Below, one piece after another: positions 18,273 to 27,309 of a stretch of 64,000 nucleotides of DNA. Origin of the DNA: Candidatus Marimicrobium litorale (GTDB lineage: Bacteria > Pseudomonadota > Gammaproteobacteria > Pseudomonadales > Halieaceae); NCBI RefSeq assembly GCF_026262645.1, contig NZ_SHNO01000001.1:3348001-3412000 (forward strand). The letters run 5' to 3'. Position numbers and translations under genes: made by a program. Numbering within the stretch: the first letter of the stretch is position 1; each line of letters begins with the position of its first letter. Under the pieces are notes generated by a model. The model was not told the DNA's origin, did no database searches, and was given only the letters and a program-made list of their open reading frames with translations.

Positions 18273-19547
18273 ATGACTAATTCCGCCTCTAGTATGGGAT
18301 CGTTTTCCGAAAAAGATAATCGCTTTCGGTTTGTTATCGCCGGCTTTTGTTTCCTATTGGTTCTTGTTAACTATCTCGACAGGGTAGTGATTTCATTTGC
18401 GATAAAGCCGATTGAATTGGGTTTCGATATTCAGGATGGCGCTTTTGGAATGTTGATGTCGGCCTTTGCGGTGGGTACTCTGGCAACTAACGGCGTTTCC
18501 GGGTTCCTGCTCGATCGATATGGAGTAAAAGTCGTATGGTCTTTTGCTCTGTTCCTCTGGTCTTTATTTATGATTCTGCAGGGTCTCGTCGAAGTTTTTT
18601 GGACGTTTATCCTGTTGCGTGTGCTGATGGGTATGGGTGAGGGAGCGAACTTCCCGGCAATGAATAGGGCGCTTGTTGACTGGGTGCATCCCAAAGAACT
18701 CGGCAGAGTGACGTCGCTGGTATTGTTAGGTGTCCCGCTAGCACTCCTGCTAGGTGGTCTCATCCTCGCGCCTGCCATAATTTCTATAGGCTGGAGAGCC
18801 AGTTTTATTTGTCTTGGCATTATGGGCGCAATTCTGGGGGTGATATTCCTCATTATCTACAGGCAGCCTTCTAATAAAGTGCTCTCGAACTCATCGCAGG
18901 AAGACGTGCGTGGCAAGGTCGCTTTGCGTGACATGTTTCTTAATCCCACACTCTTGGCTACTGCGTGGTCATTCTTTGCGTTTGGCTGGGTGTTGTTTTT
19001 TGGACTTACGTGGTTGCCAGGCTACCTGGAGGAAACGTTTGACATGAAGCTGGAGTCTATCGGCTACTTCAGCACCCTTCCCTGGGCTGTGTCTCTTCTT
19101 TTTATGCCTCTGGCGGGTTGGTGTTCGGATTGGATTATGCGTCGTACTGGAAGTATGCGTTCTGCGCGAGTCCACCTCATTTGGATTTGTCAGTTAGTGG
19201 CGGTAATGTTTTTCATTCCTGTCATGTTCGTTAACACTGCAACGTCTGCGGTGGCATTTGTGTCCATTGCTATTGGATTCTCCATGGCGCCCAACAGCCC
19301 TTATTACTCTATTTGTGCTGATCTTTTTCCTGGTCGAACAGGTGTAGCAACGGGCTTCATCGTTACATTCTTTTCTTTATCGGGCGTAGTTTGCCCGACC
19401 ATTACCGGCTGGCTTGCCGAAGGCGAAGGGGGTTTCACAATGGCATTCACAGCGCTCTGCGTTGTGGTCGGCTCAGCCGCAATGGGCATGTTATTTTTCG
19501 CGAGAGACGAAGCTGCCCCTACACGTGCGGTTACGAATGCGAGTTAG
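18273..19547 (+). CDS. MFS transporter, anion:cation symporter-like
   Basis: The protein of 424 residues has twelve predicted transmembrane helices. The MFS loop 2-3 signature is visible as GFLLDRYGVKVVW, and NYLDRVVISFAI in helix 1 is typical of the ACS (anion:cation symporter) group that takes up organic acids such as hexuronates, phthalates or related compounds. GMGEGANFPAMNR in helix 4 supports the same group. The ATG at 18273 has AGGAGA just upstream and gives the expected short cytoplasmic N-terminus. The substrate is unknown; the neighbours give no catabolic pathway to tie it to. Confidence 0.85.
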   Translation: MTNSASSMGSFSEKDNRFRFVIAGFCFLLVLVNYLDRVVISFAIKPIELGFDIQDGAFGMLMSAFAVGTLATNGVSGFLLDRYGVKVVWSFALFLWSLFMILQGLVEVFWTFILLRVLMGMGEGANFPAMNRALVDWVHPKELGRVTSLVLLGVPLALLLGGLILAPAIISIGWRASFICLGIMGAILGVIFLIIYRQPSNKVLSNSSQEDVRGKVALRDMFLNPTLLATAWSFFAFGWVLFFGLTWLPGYLEETFDMKLESIGYFSTLPWAVSLLFMPLAGWCSDWIMRRTGSMRSARVHLIWICQLVAVMFFIPVMFVNTATSAVAFVSIAIGFSMAPNSPYYSICADLFPGRTGVATGFIVTFFSLSGVVCPTITGWLAEGEGGFTMAFTALCVVVGSAAMGMLFFARDEAAPTRAVTNAS

Positions 19548-19710
19548 GGTTAAGCTCAAGGGTGTGTTCAGGGCGAATAAATGGCCATCAGTGGACTTGT
19601 CTTCACTGTGTTAGCCGCTGCAGGACGATTTTAGAGCAACTGCAGCGCATGCGGCGCTGCGTGCACGCCAGATCCTGACGATCGACTTGCTGTTGTCCAC
19701 CGAAAGTACG

Positions 19711-20910
19711 TTAACCCGCATGCGCCGCAAGACCAGTATTGTGCTGTCCTACCCATTCCGAGAATGTATTTGGGTCTGCCGGCTTGCCGATAAACGTTCC
19801 CTGACACATTTCACACCCCATTAATCTCAACCAATCATATGTGTGCTCATCCGCAACCCCTTCGGCCACAACCTCTAGCCCAAGGCTGTGTCCCAAGCCA
19901 ATGGTTACACGAGAGAGTTCAGCGGCTTCCCTATGATTGCCCGCGCTCATAGAAAACGATTTCCCCACGCGAATTTCATTAAATGGCATACCATGAATCT
20001 GAATTAGTGATGAAAAACCGGTTCCAAAGTCATCGAGCGAAAGTCCTATATTTTTTAACCTCAAGCGGGCCAGTATGTCCATCGTTTGCGAGGGGTTCGT
20101 CATTGCCGCTCTTTCTGTAATTTCCAAAATGAGACGGCTTGGGTCAAACGAGTGCGCATCAAGGATTCGTATTATTTTGTCTGGTAAGGCTAGGTCACTC
20201 AATAGATTTGTTGACAAGCCAATTGAAAGTCTAAGCTCTATATTTTGTTGTCGTCGCCTTTCATCGTCGCGCACAGCTATTTCCAGCACTTTATACGTTA
20301 ACCGTTCTATCAGCTCCTGGTGTGCTTCCGCGATTGGGATAAAACTCGCTGGCAATAGAACCCCGCGCTCCGGATGATTCCAGCGCACCACGGCGGCTGC
20401 CCCGCTAACAGCGCCCGTGTCTAGACGGATCTGGGGTTCGTAATAAACGACAAACTCGTCACGGTCTATCGCCCTGCGTAGGTCTGAGCCAGTGAGCGCT
20501 GCCGTGGCCGGTTTCTTGGACTGTTGCGCTTCTAAATCAAAATGCTGGACGAGTAGTTTCTCGATGCTGTCGATACAGATAGGTTTACTGAGGGTTTCAC
20601 TCATGCTCAAACCCAGTGATTTTCCAACTTCTGATGCTGTTGCGATTATGCATTTGTCTACGCCGCTCATTAAAACGACCGACGCCGTGGAGTTATTTTG
20701 AGCGAGCTTCCGCAAAAGTTCGATCCCGTCACATCTAGGCATCTGAAGATCCATAAATATGAGATCGGGCTGATGCGTCAAATACTCTGATTCAAAGACG
20801 TCAGGGTTGTCAATTACGGACGCTTCTAGTCGTAACTTGGTCGCTATGCGTTTTATGATTCGACCGATCCTGGCATCATCGTCAACAATAAGCACACGAT
20901 TCATTCCCAT
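19711..20910 (-). CDS. Response regulator with degenerate EAL domain
   Basis: Residues 4-120 are a complete receiver: acidic residues Asp10-12, phospho-acceptor Asp54 (IFMDLQMP), Ser82 and Lys109. Residues about 140-390 are an EAL-type domain, but the signature reads AAV (172-174) instead of EAL, so the metal-binding Glu is lost. Other catalytic positions are also changed: the NxS Asn is Gly, the KID lysine/aspartate are Arg/Gly, and the Glu of AEGVE is Ala. DDFGTG and the TE Glu remain. It is therefore unlikely to hydrolyse cyclic-di-GMP and may bind it or a protein partner instead. It lies 10 bases after the hybrid kinase gene at 20921 and is probably cotranscribed with it. Confidence 0.88.
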   Translation of the reverse strand: MGMNRVLIVDDDARIGRIIKRIATKLRLEASVIDNPDVFESEYLTHQPDLIFMDLQMPRCDGIELLRKLAQNNSTASVVLMSGVDKCIIATASEVGKSLGLSMSETLSKPICIDSIEKLLVQHFDLEAQQSKKPATAALTGSDLRRAIDRDEFVVYYEPQIRLDTGAVSGAAAVVRWNHPERGVLLPASFIPIAEAHQELIERLTYKVLEIAVRDDERRRQQNIELRLSIGLSTNLLSDLALPDKIIRILDAHSFDPSRLILEITERAAMTNPSQTMDILARLRLKNIGLSLDDFGTGFSSLIQIHGMPFNEIRVGKSFSMSAGNHREAAELSRVTIGLGHSLGLEVVAEGVADEHTYDWLRLMGCEMCQGTFIGKPADPNTFSEWVGQHNTGLAAHAG

Positions 20911-20920
20911 AGTACTGTCC

Positions 20921-22516
20921 TTAGCATTTTTTCAAAAACGAAGCGCTGATTAACTTTGAAAGCGCTTCTATCGTATAAGGCTTTTTTATCACCTGATACG
21001 AACTGTGTTTTTCCATCAATGAATCCAAACCTTTGGTAGAACCTGATGAAAGAATAATATGCATGTCAGGATGATTTTCCTCTACCCAAGAAACGAGCTG
21101 TTTCGCATCGAAGGCGCCACGCATTTGGACGTCACCGTAGAGCAGGTCTATGTTCTCTTGTGAGCGAATAAGCTCTATTGCCTTGTCGGAACCGTCCGCT
21201 GCAAGTGTTTTGTATCCCAGGTTTCGTAAATCGCGTACTGTAACCCTTCGCACTCGGGGATCGCCCTCCACTACCACGATGGTTTTTGAGCTATCTGGCA
21301 AAACGGCCTCTCTGTCGGGGCGATGATCCACGTCCTTCAGAGGTTCGGCCTCAGGAAAGTACATTGAAACCGTCGTTCCTCTGCCGTGTTCGCTGTCAAC
21401 AGTACATTTTCCACCCGAGTTTTTAGTGAAGCCGTAGACCATACTTAATCCGAGCCCACTGCCTTTTCCAATACCTTTCGTTGTAAAAAATGGTTCAAAA
21501 ATCTTGCTTAACTGTTCCTTTTTGATTCCTTCTCCTGTATCGGAGACTGAGATCTTAATGTAATCACCCACATGCTGGCGGCCCTCGTCAGAATCACTGG
21601 CTGGCGGTGGTGAATCGCCTTGGTTATGCCTCTCTACCGTTACCACGATATCTCCGCCATTGGGCATCGCTTCGCGTGCGTTCATTGCGAGATTTACCAG
21701 CGCGTTCTCGAGTTGCGCGGTGTCTATATCAACGTAGCAGCTCGTTGGGCTGAGTTCAGACCGCAGAGTGACCGATGAGCAAATGTTTTTTGAAATAAAA
21801 TGTATTGTCGGCGTGAGCACAGAGCTCAATTCTATCACTTCTGAATTCAAGGTCTCGCTGCTCGAGAAAGCGAGTAAGCGCTCTGTTAAATTAGCAACGT
21901 CTTGCGCAGCGGACAGTGCATCTTCTAAAAATTCGGCAACCTCATGGCTTTCGTCTGCGATTTCTTCTCGAATGAAATGCAGATTTCCCATAACCACACT
22001 GAGCAAGTTATTAAAATCGTGAGCGACTCCGCCACTTAGTTGCTCGACGACTTCCAATCTGTGTGCATGTAACAAACCACGCTCTTTTTTTCTCCTATGG
22101 CTAATATCCCGCAGCGCAGCAGTGAATATCTTATGCTGCCCGAAATCGTTTTCACGGATAAGGAGTTCTACCGGAAACGTTGTATTGTTTGCATGAAGCC
22201 CTTCCAGCTCGATCCTTTTGTTCAATACTTTAGGATTGCCACTGGTCAAGTATCGAGCCATTCCCGCTACATGAGCGTCACGGTATGATTCGGGCATGAG
22301 TTCGACTAAGCTCATACCCTGTAATTCATCGATGTGATGTCCCCACATATCTGCGGCTGCCTGGTTGGCCATGATGATAGAACCAGAGTTGTCAGCCGCG
22401 ATAATGGCCTCGCCTACTGTATCAAGGACGCTTTTAAGCAGTAATTCAGAATAATTATCGGAATGCTTAAGCTGATTCCATGAATCCGGCGGCGCACCAG
22501 AATCGTCATTTTGCAT
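20921..22516 (-). CDS. Soluble PAS-containing hybrid histidine kinase
   Basis: About 531 residues with no membrane segment. A PAS domain (residues about 25-145; IIAADNSGSIIMANQAA) precedes the HisKA box with phospho-accepting His166 (GGVAHDFNN), the ATP-binding domain (NAREAMPNGG, DTGEGI, GKGSGLGLSM) and a C-terminal receiver with Asp462 (LLYGDVQM) and KKPY. The first acidic cluster of the receiver reads EGD, weaker than the usual DD/ED. It ends 10 bases ahead of the REC-EAL gene and starts about 35 bases after the next kinase, so all three minus-strand genes may form one operon. The start is uncertain between TTG 22528 and ATG 22516. Confidence 0.88.
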   Translation of the reverse strand: MQNDDSGAPPDSWNQLKHSDNYSELLLKSVLDTVGEAIIAADNSGSIIMANQAAADMWGHHIDELQGMSLVELMPESYRDAHVAGMARYLTSGNPKVLNKRIELEGLHANNTTFPVELLIRENDFGQHKIFTAALRDISHRRKKERGLLHAHRLEVVEQLSGGVAHDFNNLLSVVMGNLHFIREEIADESHEVAEFLEDALSAAQDVANLTERLLAFSSSETLNSEVIELSSVLTPTIHFISKNICSSVTLRSELSPTSCYVDIDTAQLENALVNLAMNAREAMPNGGDIVVTVERHNQGDSPPPASDSDEGRQHVGDYIKISVSDTGEGIKKEQLSKIFEPFFTTKGIGKGSGLGLSMVYGFTKNSGGKCTVDSEHGRGTTVSMYFPEAEPLKDVDHRPDREAVLPDSSKTIVVVEGDPRVRRVTVRDLRNLGYKTLAADGSDKAIELIRSQENIDLLYGDVQMRGAFDAKQLVSWVEENHPDMHIILSSGSTKGLDSLMEKHSSYQVIKKPYTIEALSKLISASFLKKC

Positions 22517-22551
22517 TGTGATTCTCAAGCATAAGAGCTGCTAGGCTAGTT

Positions 22552-25485
22552 TTAATTTTCATAGAGCGTTGTGTTCAGTTGATCAGCAAGGGCATCTATT
22601 TTGTAGGGTTTCCTCACAATCGGAAAAATATCACTCATTGTTTCTTTAGATTCACGACGTTTTGTGTAGCCTGATGTCAGGACGACCTTTATTCGTGGAT
22701 GAGTGTTTTCTATCCATAAACCCAACATCTGGCCATCCATTTCTCCCGGCATTAATACGTCGGTAAAGACTAAATCTATTTTTTCGCCGGACTTAATGAT
22801 GTCTTGGGCTGTTATCGCGTCAGGAGCTTCAATTGTTTTGTATCCCAGCTTTTCGATGTCGCGGACAGTTATCTTTCTGACGCGAGGCTCATCTTCTACC
22901 ACGAGTATCACTTCAGACCCTGCTGATTCCATCGGTTTAATGTCAGATTTAGTGCTCGTTTCTTCCAAATTTCTAGCTTCAGGAAAATACATAGAGATGG
23001 TAGTACCTTTTCCGACCTTACTTCTAATAATGCATTGTCCATTCGATTGCTGGATGAAGCCATAAACCATGCTAAGGCCGAGCCCGCTTCCTTTTCCTAC
23101 ATCTTTGGTTGTGAAAAACGGTTCATATACATGTGCTAAATGCTCATCACTGATGCCTACGCCGCTATCCTCCACAGAAACAACCACATATTTTCCTGCT
23201 TGAAGAGCAAGTTCCATATTATTTTCTGTTTGTCTTTTTGCAATTCCGCCTACAACGTATGGTGCAGCTTTTATAACGATATTACCGCCTTCAGGCATAG
23301 CGTCACGCGCGTTGATCGCAAGGTTCAGCAGAGCATTTTCTAACTGTGAAGTATCAACATTGATAAAAAGTTGATCGTCTGGGAGCTCAGTTTTGAGATC
23401 GATAGTTTTTCCTAGTGTTCTGGAAAGAAATCGTGAGAAGTTTTCTATCGCATCATTTACGTTTTTCAGTTCCGGTTTTAAGATGCGATTGCGTGAGAAA
23501 GCGAGTAAACGAGCCGTTAGGTCAGCGCCATCGTTGGTTGCTGACATGGCGTCCTCTATTAGTTCTTCTACCTCTTGATCTATTTCTCCAAGGTCTTGCC
23601 GAAGGAAGCGTAAATTTCCGCCAATAATACTCAGAAGGTTGTTAAAGTCGTGTGCGATTCCGCCAGTCAACTGTCCGACGGTTTCCATTTTTTGAGACTG
23701 GTTGAGTGCCCGTTCTTTTTGTCTAAGCTCTGTAATATCCTGCCCCACGCCAATGACACCGGTGATCAGGCCGTCTACATCGCGGCGCGTAGTGGCGTTA
23801 AGCAGCACGTCAACCCGCTGGCCGACCGTGGTGTAGAGTGGAAACTCATAGTTCGCGGTTTCTTGGCCACGCAATGCGTTATCGAGTACCTGCTTTACCG
23901 GCGCCTTGTACTCGTCCGTAATGAAGTCGGCGACCAGATCTTTGCCGAGTACCTCTGCTTTGTTATACCCGGTGATTTTCGCAGCGGTCTGGTTCCACTC
24001 ATTGACCAGGCCTTTTGAGTCGATGCCAAAGATGGGTGCGTTCGCCGTATCGACAAACTGGGTTAACTCATCAGCGACCCGAACTGACTCCGCCTGAGCC
24101 AGCTTCGCCTCAGTAATGTCCTGTCCGACGCCAATGACACCGATAATATTGCCGTCTACATCGCGGCGCGTAGTGGCGTTGAGCAGCACGTCAACCCGCT
24201 GGCCGCCCGTGGTGTAGAGTGGAAACTCATAGTTCGCGGTTTCTTGGCCACGCAATGCGTTATCGAGTACCTGCTTTACCGGCGCCTTGTACTCGTCCGT
24301 AATGAATTCGGCGACCAGATCTTTGCCGAGTACCTCTGCTTTGTTATACCCGGTGATTTTCGCAGCGGTCTGGTTCCATTCATTGACCAGGCCTTTTGAG
24401 TCGATGCCGAAGATGGGTGCGTTCGCCGTATCGACAAACTGGGTTAACTCATCAGCGACCCGAACTGACTCCGCCTGAGCCAGCTTCGCCTCAGTAATGT
24501 CCTGTCCGACGCCAATGACACCGATAATATTGCCGTCTACATCGCGGCGCGTAGTGGCGTTGAGCAGCACGTCAACCCGCTGGCCGCCCGTGGTGTAGAG
24601 TGGAAACTCATAGTTCGCGGTTTCTTGGCCGCGCAATGCGTTATCGAGTACCTGTTTTACCGGCGCCTTGTACTCGTCCGTAATGAATTCGGCGACCAGA
24701 TCTTTGCCGAGTACCTCTGCTTTGTTATACCCGGTGATTTTCGCAGCGGTCTGGTTCCATTCATCGACCAGGCCTTTTGAGTCGATGCCAAAGATGGGTG
24801 CGTTCGCCGTATCGACAAGCTGGGTTAACTCATCAGCGACTCGGACTGACTCCGCCTGAGCCAGTTTAACGTCAGTAATATCACGTAAAACGCCAACAAA
24901 TCTGCGCTCATTTCCTATGAAGATCTCACTGATAGTCACTGTGAGGGGAAAAAGACTGCCGTCCTTTCTTTTAGCTTGAACCTCTTTTCCGGATATTCCT
25001 GCTATATGACTCACACCGGTTTGCTTAGAATTTACAAGATACTGATCATATTCCTTCAAGTCAGTGTTAGTCATGAATACTCTGATATTTTTTCCACGTA
25101 TCTCCTTTTCGGTGTAACCGAAGATATCTTCAGCACCGCGGTTATATGACAAAACGGCGCCATGATCGTCGACGGTAATGAATCCATCAACCATTGTTTC
25201 CAGTATTGTATTGAGCAATAAAGCGCTGGACGAGGAATAGTTTTTGTTTGCCGCTTGCGAATAGAAGATGCCAACAATGAAGAAGGTCACTCCCAGTATC
25301 AGCGGTGCGGTATCGAAAATGTAATGTATAGCGTTATTTTGATGAATCGCAGTTATACTCGCGAGCGTCAGAGGTAAACCCATCACATAGAGATCGACCG
25401 CCCATGCGATAGCAGGGAATGCCAGTCCGAATACGAAACCAACCAATACAAATCGAGTTATCAGATATTTATTCATCAATGGCAC
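22552..25485 (-). CDS. Membrane hybrid histidine kinase with four PAS domains, three nearly identical
   Basis: The 977-residue protein has two N-terminal membrane helices (about 8-32 and 55-75), a first PAS (about 90-205), then three 127-residue PAS units (208-334, 335-461, 462-588) that are almost identical in protein and DNA. HisKA has His612 (GGIAHDFNN), followed by the ATPase domain (NARDAMPEGG, DSGVGI, GKGSGLGLSM) and a receiver with Asp909 (LVFTDVLMP). As a hybrid kinase it would autophosphorylate and pass phosphate to its own receiver; no HPt protein is seen nearby. It starts with GTG 25485 or ATG 25476. It is divergent from the OmpR-type regulator at 25631. Confidence 0.9.
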   Translation of the reverse strand: MPLMNKYLITRFVLVGFVFGLAFPAIAWAVDLYVMGLPLTLASITAIHQNNAIHYIFDTAPLILGVTFFIVGIFYSQAANKNYSSSSALLLNTILETMVDGFITVDDHGAVLSYNRGAEDIFGYTEKEIRGKNIRVFMTNTDLKEYDQYLVNSKQTGVSHIAGISGKEVQAKRKDGSLFPLTVTISEIFIGNERRFVGVLRDITDVKLAQAESVRVADELTQLVDTANAPIFGIDSKGLVDEWNQTAAKITGYNKAEVLGKDLVAEFITDEYKAPVKQVLDNALRGQETANYEFPLYTTGGQRVDVLLNATTRRDVDGNIIGVIGVGQDITEAKLAQAESVRVADELTQFVDTANAPIFGIDSKGLVNEWNQTAAKITGYNKAEVLGKDLVAEFITDEYKAPVKQVLDNALRGQETANYEFPLYTTGGQRVDVLLNATTRRDVDGNIIGVIGVGQDITEAKLAQAESVRVADELTQFVDTANAPIFGIDSKGLVNEWNQTAAKITGYNKAEVLGKDLVADFITDEYKAPVKQVLDNALRGQETANYEFPLYTTVGQRVDVLLNATTRRDVDGLITGVIGVGQDITELRQKERALNQSQKMETVGQLTGGIAHDFNNLLSIIGGNLRFLRQDLGEIDQEVEELIEDAMSATNDGADLTARLLAFSRNRILKPELKNVNDAIENFSRFLSRTLGKTIDLKTELPDDQLFINVDTSQLENALLNLAINARDAMPEGGNIVIKAAPYVVGGIAKRQTENNMELALQAGKYVVVSVEDSGVGISDEHLAHVYEPFFTTKDVGKGSGLGLSMVYGFIQQSNGQCIIRSKVGKGTTISMYFPEARNLEETSTKSDIKPMESAGSEVILVVEDEPRVRKITVRDIEKLGYKTIEAPDAITAQDIIKSGEKIDLVFTDVLMPGEMDGQMLGLWIENTHPRIKVVLTSGYTKRRESKETMSDIFPIVRKPYKIDALADQLNTTLYEN
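23722..24864 (-). repeat. Three tandem 381-bp direct repeats encoding PAS domains
   Basis: Three in-frame units of exactly 381 bases, each coding for one PAS plus linker, lie head to tail within the kinase gene. By eye they differ at only a small number of bases; the last unit (lowest coordinates) diverges most, e.g. TTVGQR for TTGGQR. Near identity at silent positions implies recent duplication or ongoing gene conversion, and copy number may vary between strains. Confidence 0.92.
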
Positions 25486-25630
25486 GTTAGACGTTCTCTA
25501 TTTCCAAAATATTTCTATTTGTAATGTTTTGTAATCAGACTAATAATGGCGAGCAAGTCAATGGGGCACCAACAGGGTGTTCAAAAACCCTCATAGGTAA
25601 GCGTATGATTCGCCTGAATATAATCAGAAA

Positions 25631-26353
25631 ATGAGTGAAGACGCGAACATTTTAGTCGTCGATGACGATATGAGGATATGCAGGATACTGCTCCGGTACC
25701 TATCATCGGCAGGGTATACCGTTGCAGTGGCGGCAAATGGCGACGAAATGCGCGAGTGCATGCAAAGCTTTGCGGCAGATCTGGTCCTGCTTGACCTCAA
25801 TATGCCTGGCGAGCATGGCCTCGATATTTGCCGCAATCTTCGACACACATCAGATGTTGGGATCATTATCTTGACAGGGTCATCAGATAAAGTAGATGAA
25901 ATCGTCGGACTCGAGGGAGGTGCAGATGACTACCTTGTAAAGCCCGTCGAGGAGCGTGAGTTATTAGCGAGAGTTCGTAGCGTGCTACGACGCATCCTAA
26001 CTAAACCAGCCAACGATAGTAGTGAAAAGAAATCGGTACTCTTATTTTCTGATTGGATACTGGATTTGGCGTCTCATGAGTTGAGGTCAACCGCCGGAGA
26101 GGATGTTCGTTTAACGAGTTATGAGTTTCAAATTCTTGCTGCTCTTGTTTCGAATGCCAACAAAATATTGAGTAGAGACCAGATTATGAACCATGTTAAG
26201 GGACGTGACTGGATAGCAAGCGATAGAAGTGTAGATGTTTTAATTGGAAAAATTCGTAAAAAAATTGAGAAAGACCCAAAGAACCCAGCGCTCGTTAAAA
26301 CTATGCGAGGAATAGGATATACGTTTACGGCCCGTGTAACCTACGGTACGTGA
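25631..26353 (+). CDS. OmpR-family response regulator
   Basis: A 240-residue two-domain regulator: receiver (Asp11-13 cluster, phospho-acceptor Asp55 in LLDLNMPGEHG, KPVEERELLAR after the lysine), and a winged-helix DNA-binding domain from about residue 135 (LTSYEFQILAALV, DRSVDVLIGKIRKKIE, RGIGYTF). It would bind direct-repeat DNA sites when phosphorylated. It is transcribed divergently from the four-PAS kinase with 145 bases between, so one of the neighbouring kinases is the probable partner, though those carry their own receivers. Confidence 0.92.
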   Translation: MSEDANILVVDDDMRICRILLRYLSSAGYTVAVAANGDEMRECMQSFAADLVLLDLNMPGEHGLDICRNLRHTSDVGIIILTGSSDKVDEIVGLEGGADDYLVKPVEERELLARVRSVLRRILTKPANDSSEKKSVLLFSDWILDLASHELRSTAGEDVRLTSYEFQILAALVSNANKILSRDQIMNHVKGRDWIASDRSVDVLIGKIRKKIEKDPKNPALVKTMRGIGYTFTARVTYGT

Positions 26354-26383
26354 CGGCGGTGCTCAATACATGTAGAGCGCTGC

Positions 26384-27100
26384 TTAGATCCAATTCTTTT
26401 CCTGAAGTGTTTTGACGATCATACCTGCCGCTTCAGCTGTAGTTTGCTGATCGCTCCAGACTGAAATATCGTAGTTTAAATGAGGCCCATGGCATAGTTC
26501 ATCACTACGGCGAGCGAGGCCCAGCGGCCGTCCCTCAACGCCGCCGTCTGCTCTCGAGGCTTCACGTCTTTCCATCTCAGTGATCGAACAATGCACTCCA
26601 ACCTTCAACAAATGGGCACCTGTTGCTTGAAGTAACTGCAGCACCTCCTCACACCAATCCGCGTCTTGTAAGAAGTGATCGATGATCAGATTCGTGCCCA
26701 GTTCAAGGTGGTTACTCCAGCTTTTATGAATCCCGCTGAGAAGACGTCTACTGCCCGCGTTCAGAGAGAGCCTTACACGTGGCGCACCGCCGTTTTTGCC
26801 TTTTTTGTGACTTTCATCGATATATTCCCAGCCTGCGCGGCCATCATGTTGCGCGCGAGATATCAGCCTTGTTGTATCCCCCCCCTGCAGCTTTACAAAG
26901 CTGATCGGATACAGTTTGTCCGACATCATTAACAAGAAGTCGTCGAATGCTACGAGTGCAAAAAAGGCGTCGGAAGCGCCGCCCGAAAGCTCTGTTAAGC
27001 GATCCTGCAAAGCCAAGCACAGGGTTGATTTTCCAGAAGAACTAGCGCCGTTGACCAAAATAGCAAGCGGTGCTCGAGACTTTTCGTTACGCGTAGCCAT
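26384..27100 (-). CDS. Chloramphenicol phosphotransferase-like P-loop kinase
   Basis: The 238-residue protein has a Walker A loop GASSSGKST near the N-terminus and AFDDFLL where CPT-like proteins carry the catalytic Asp. VDH-like segments (LIIDHFLQD) and REASRADG follow the CPT layout, including an arginine-rich lid. True chloramphenicol 3-O-phosphotransferase is known from Streptomyces venezuelae; distant homologues in proteobacteria are of unknown substrate, and resistance should not be assumed. It ends close to the convergent OmpR-type gene, and starts with ATG 27100. Confidence 0.7.
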   Translation of the reverse strand: MATRNEKSRAPLAILVNGASSSGKSTLCLALQDRLTELSGGASDAFFALVAFDDFLLMMSDKLYPISFVKLQGGDTTRLISRAQHDGRAGWEYIDESHKKGKNGGAPRVRLSLNAGSRRLLSGIHKSWSNHLELGTNLIIDHFLQDADWCEEVLQLLQATGAHLLKVGVHCSITEMERREASRADGGVEGRPLGLARRSDELCHGPHLNYDISVWSDQQTTAEAAGMIVKTLQEKNWI

Positions 27101-27309
27101 ACTCGTCGTTGTTTGCTCTGTGTAAACACTTTAGTTCGAGTATAGATGAAATCTGGATATCTGCAGATCGTACAGTGGCGGGGAAGGCTCCACCCCCTCG
27201 GAGCTTGACTACCCGTATAGTCGCTAGAGTATGCCGTCTCTGTTTTTATCTGTGCTTTAATGTCATCAAATGGTCACGCGAGTCGAACGCGGGTCGGAGA
27301 GTTCAAAAC

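Noticed and set aside
23722-24864. Repeat array considered as a possible CRISPR or mobile repeat
   Set aside because: The unit is 381 bases, in frame, directly adjoining and codes for PAS domains; it is an intragenic protein repeat.
26384-27100. Calling a chloramphenicol resistance gene
   Set aside because: Only fold-level motifs are shared with the Streptomyces enzyme; resistance cannot be claimed from sequence.
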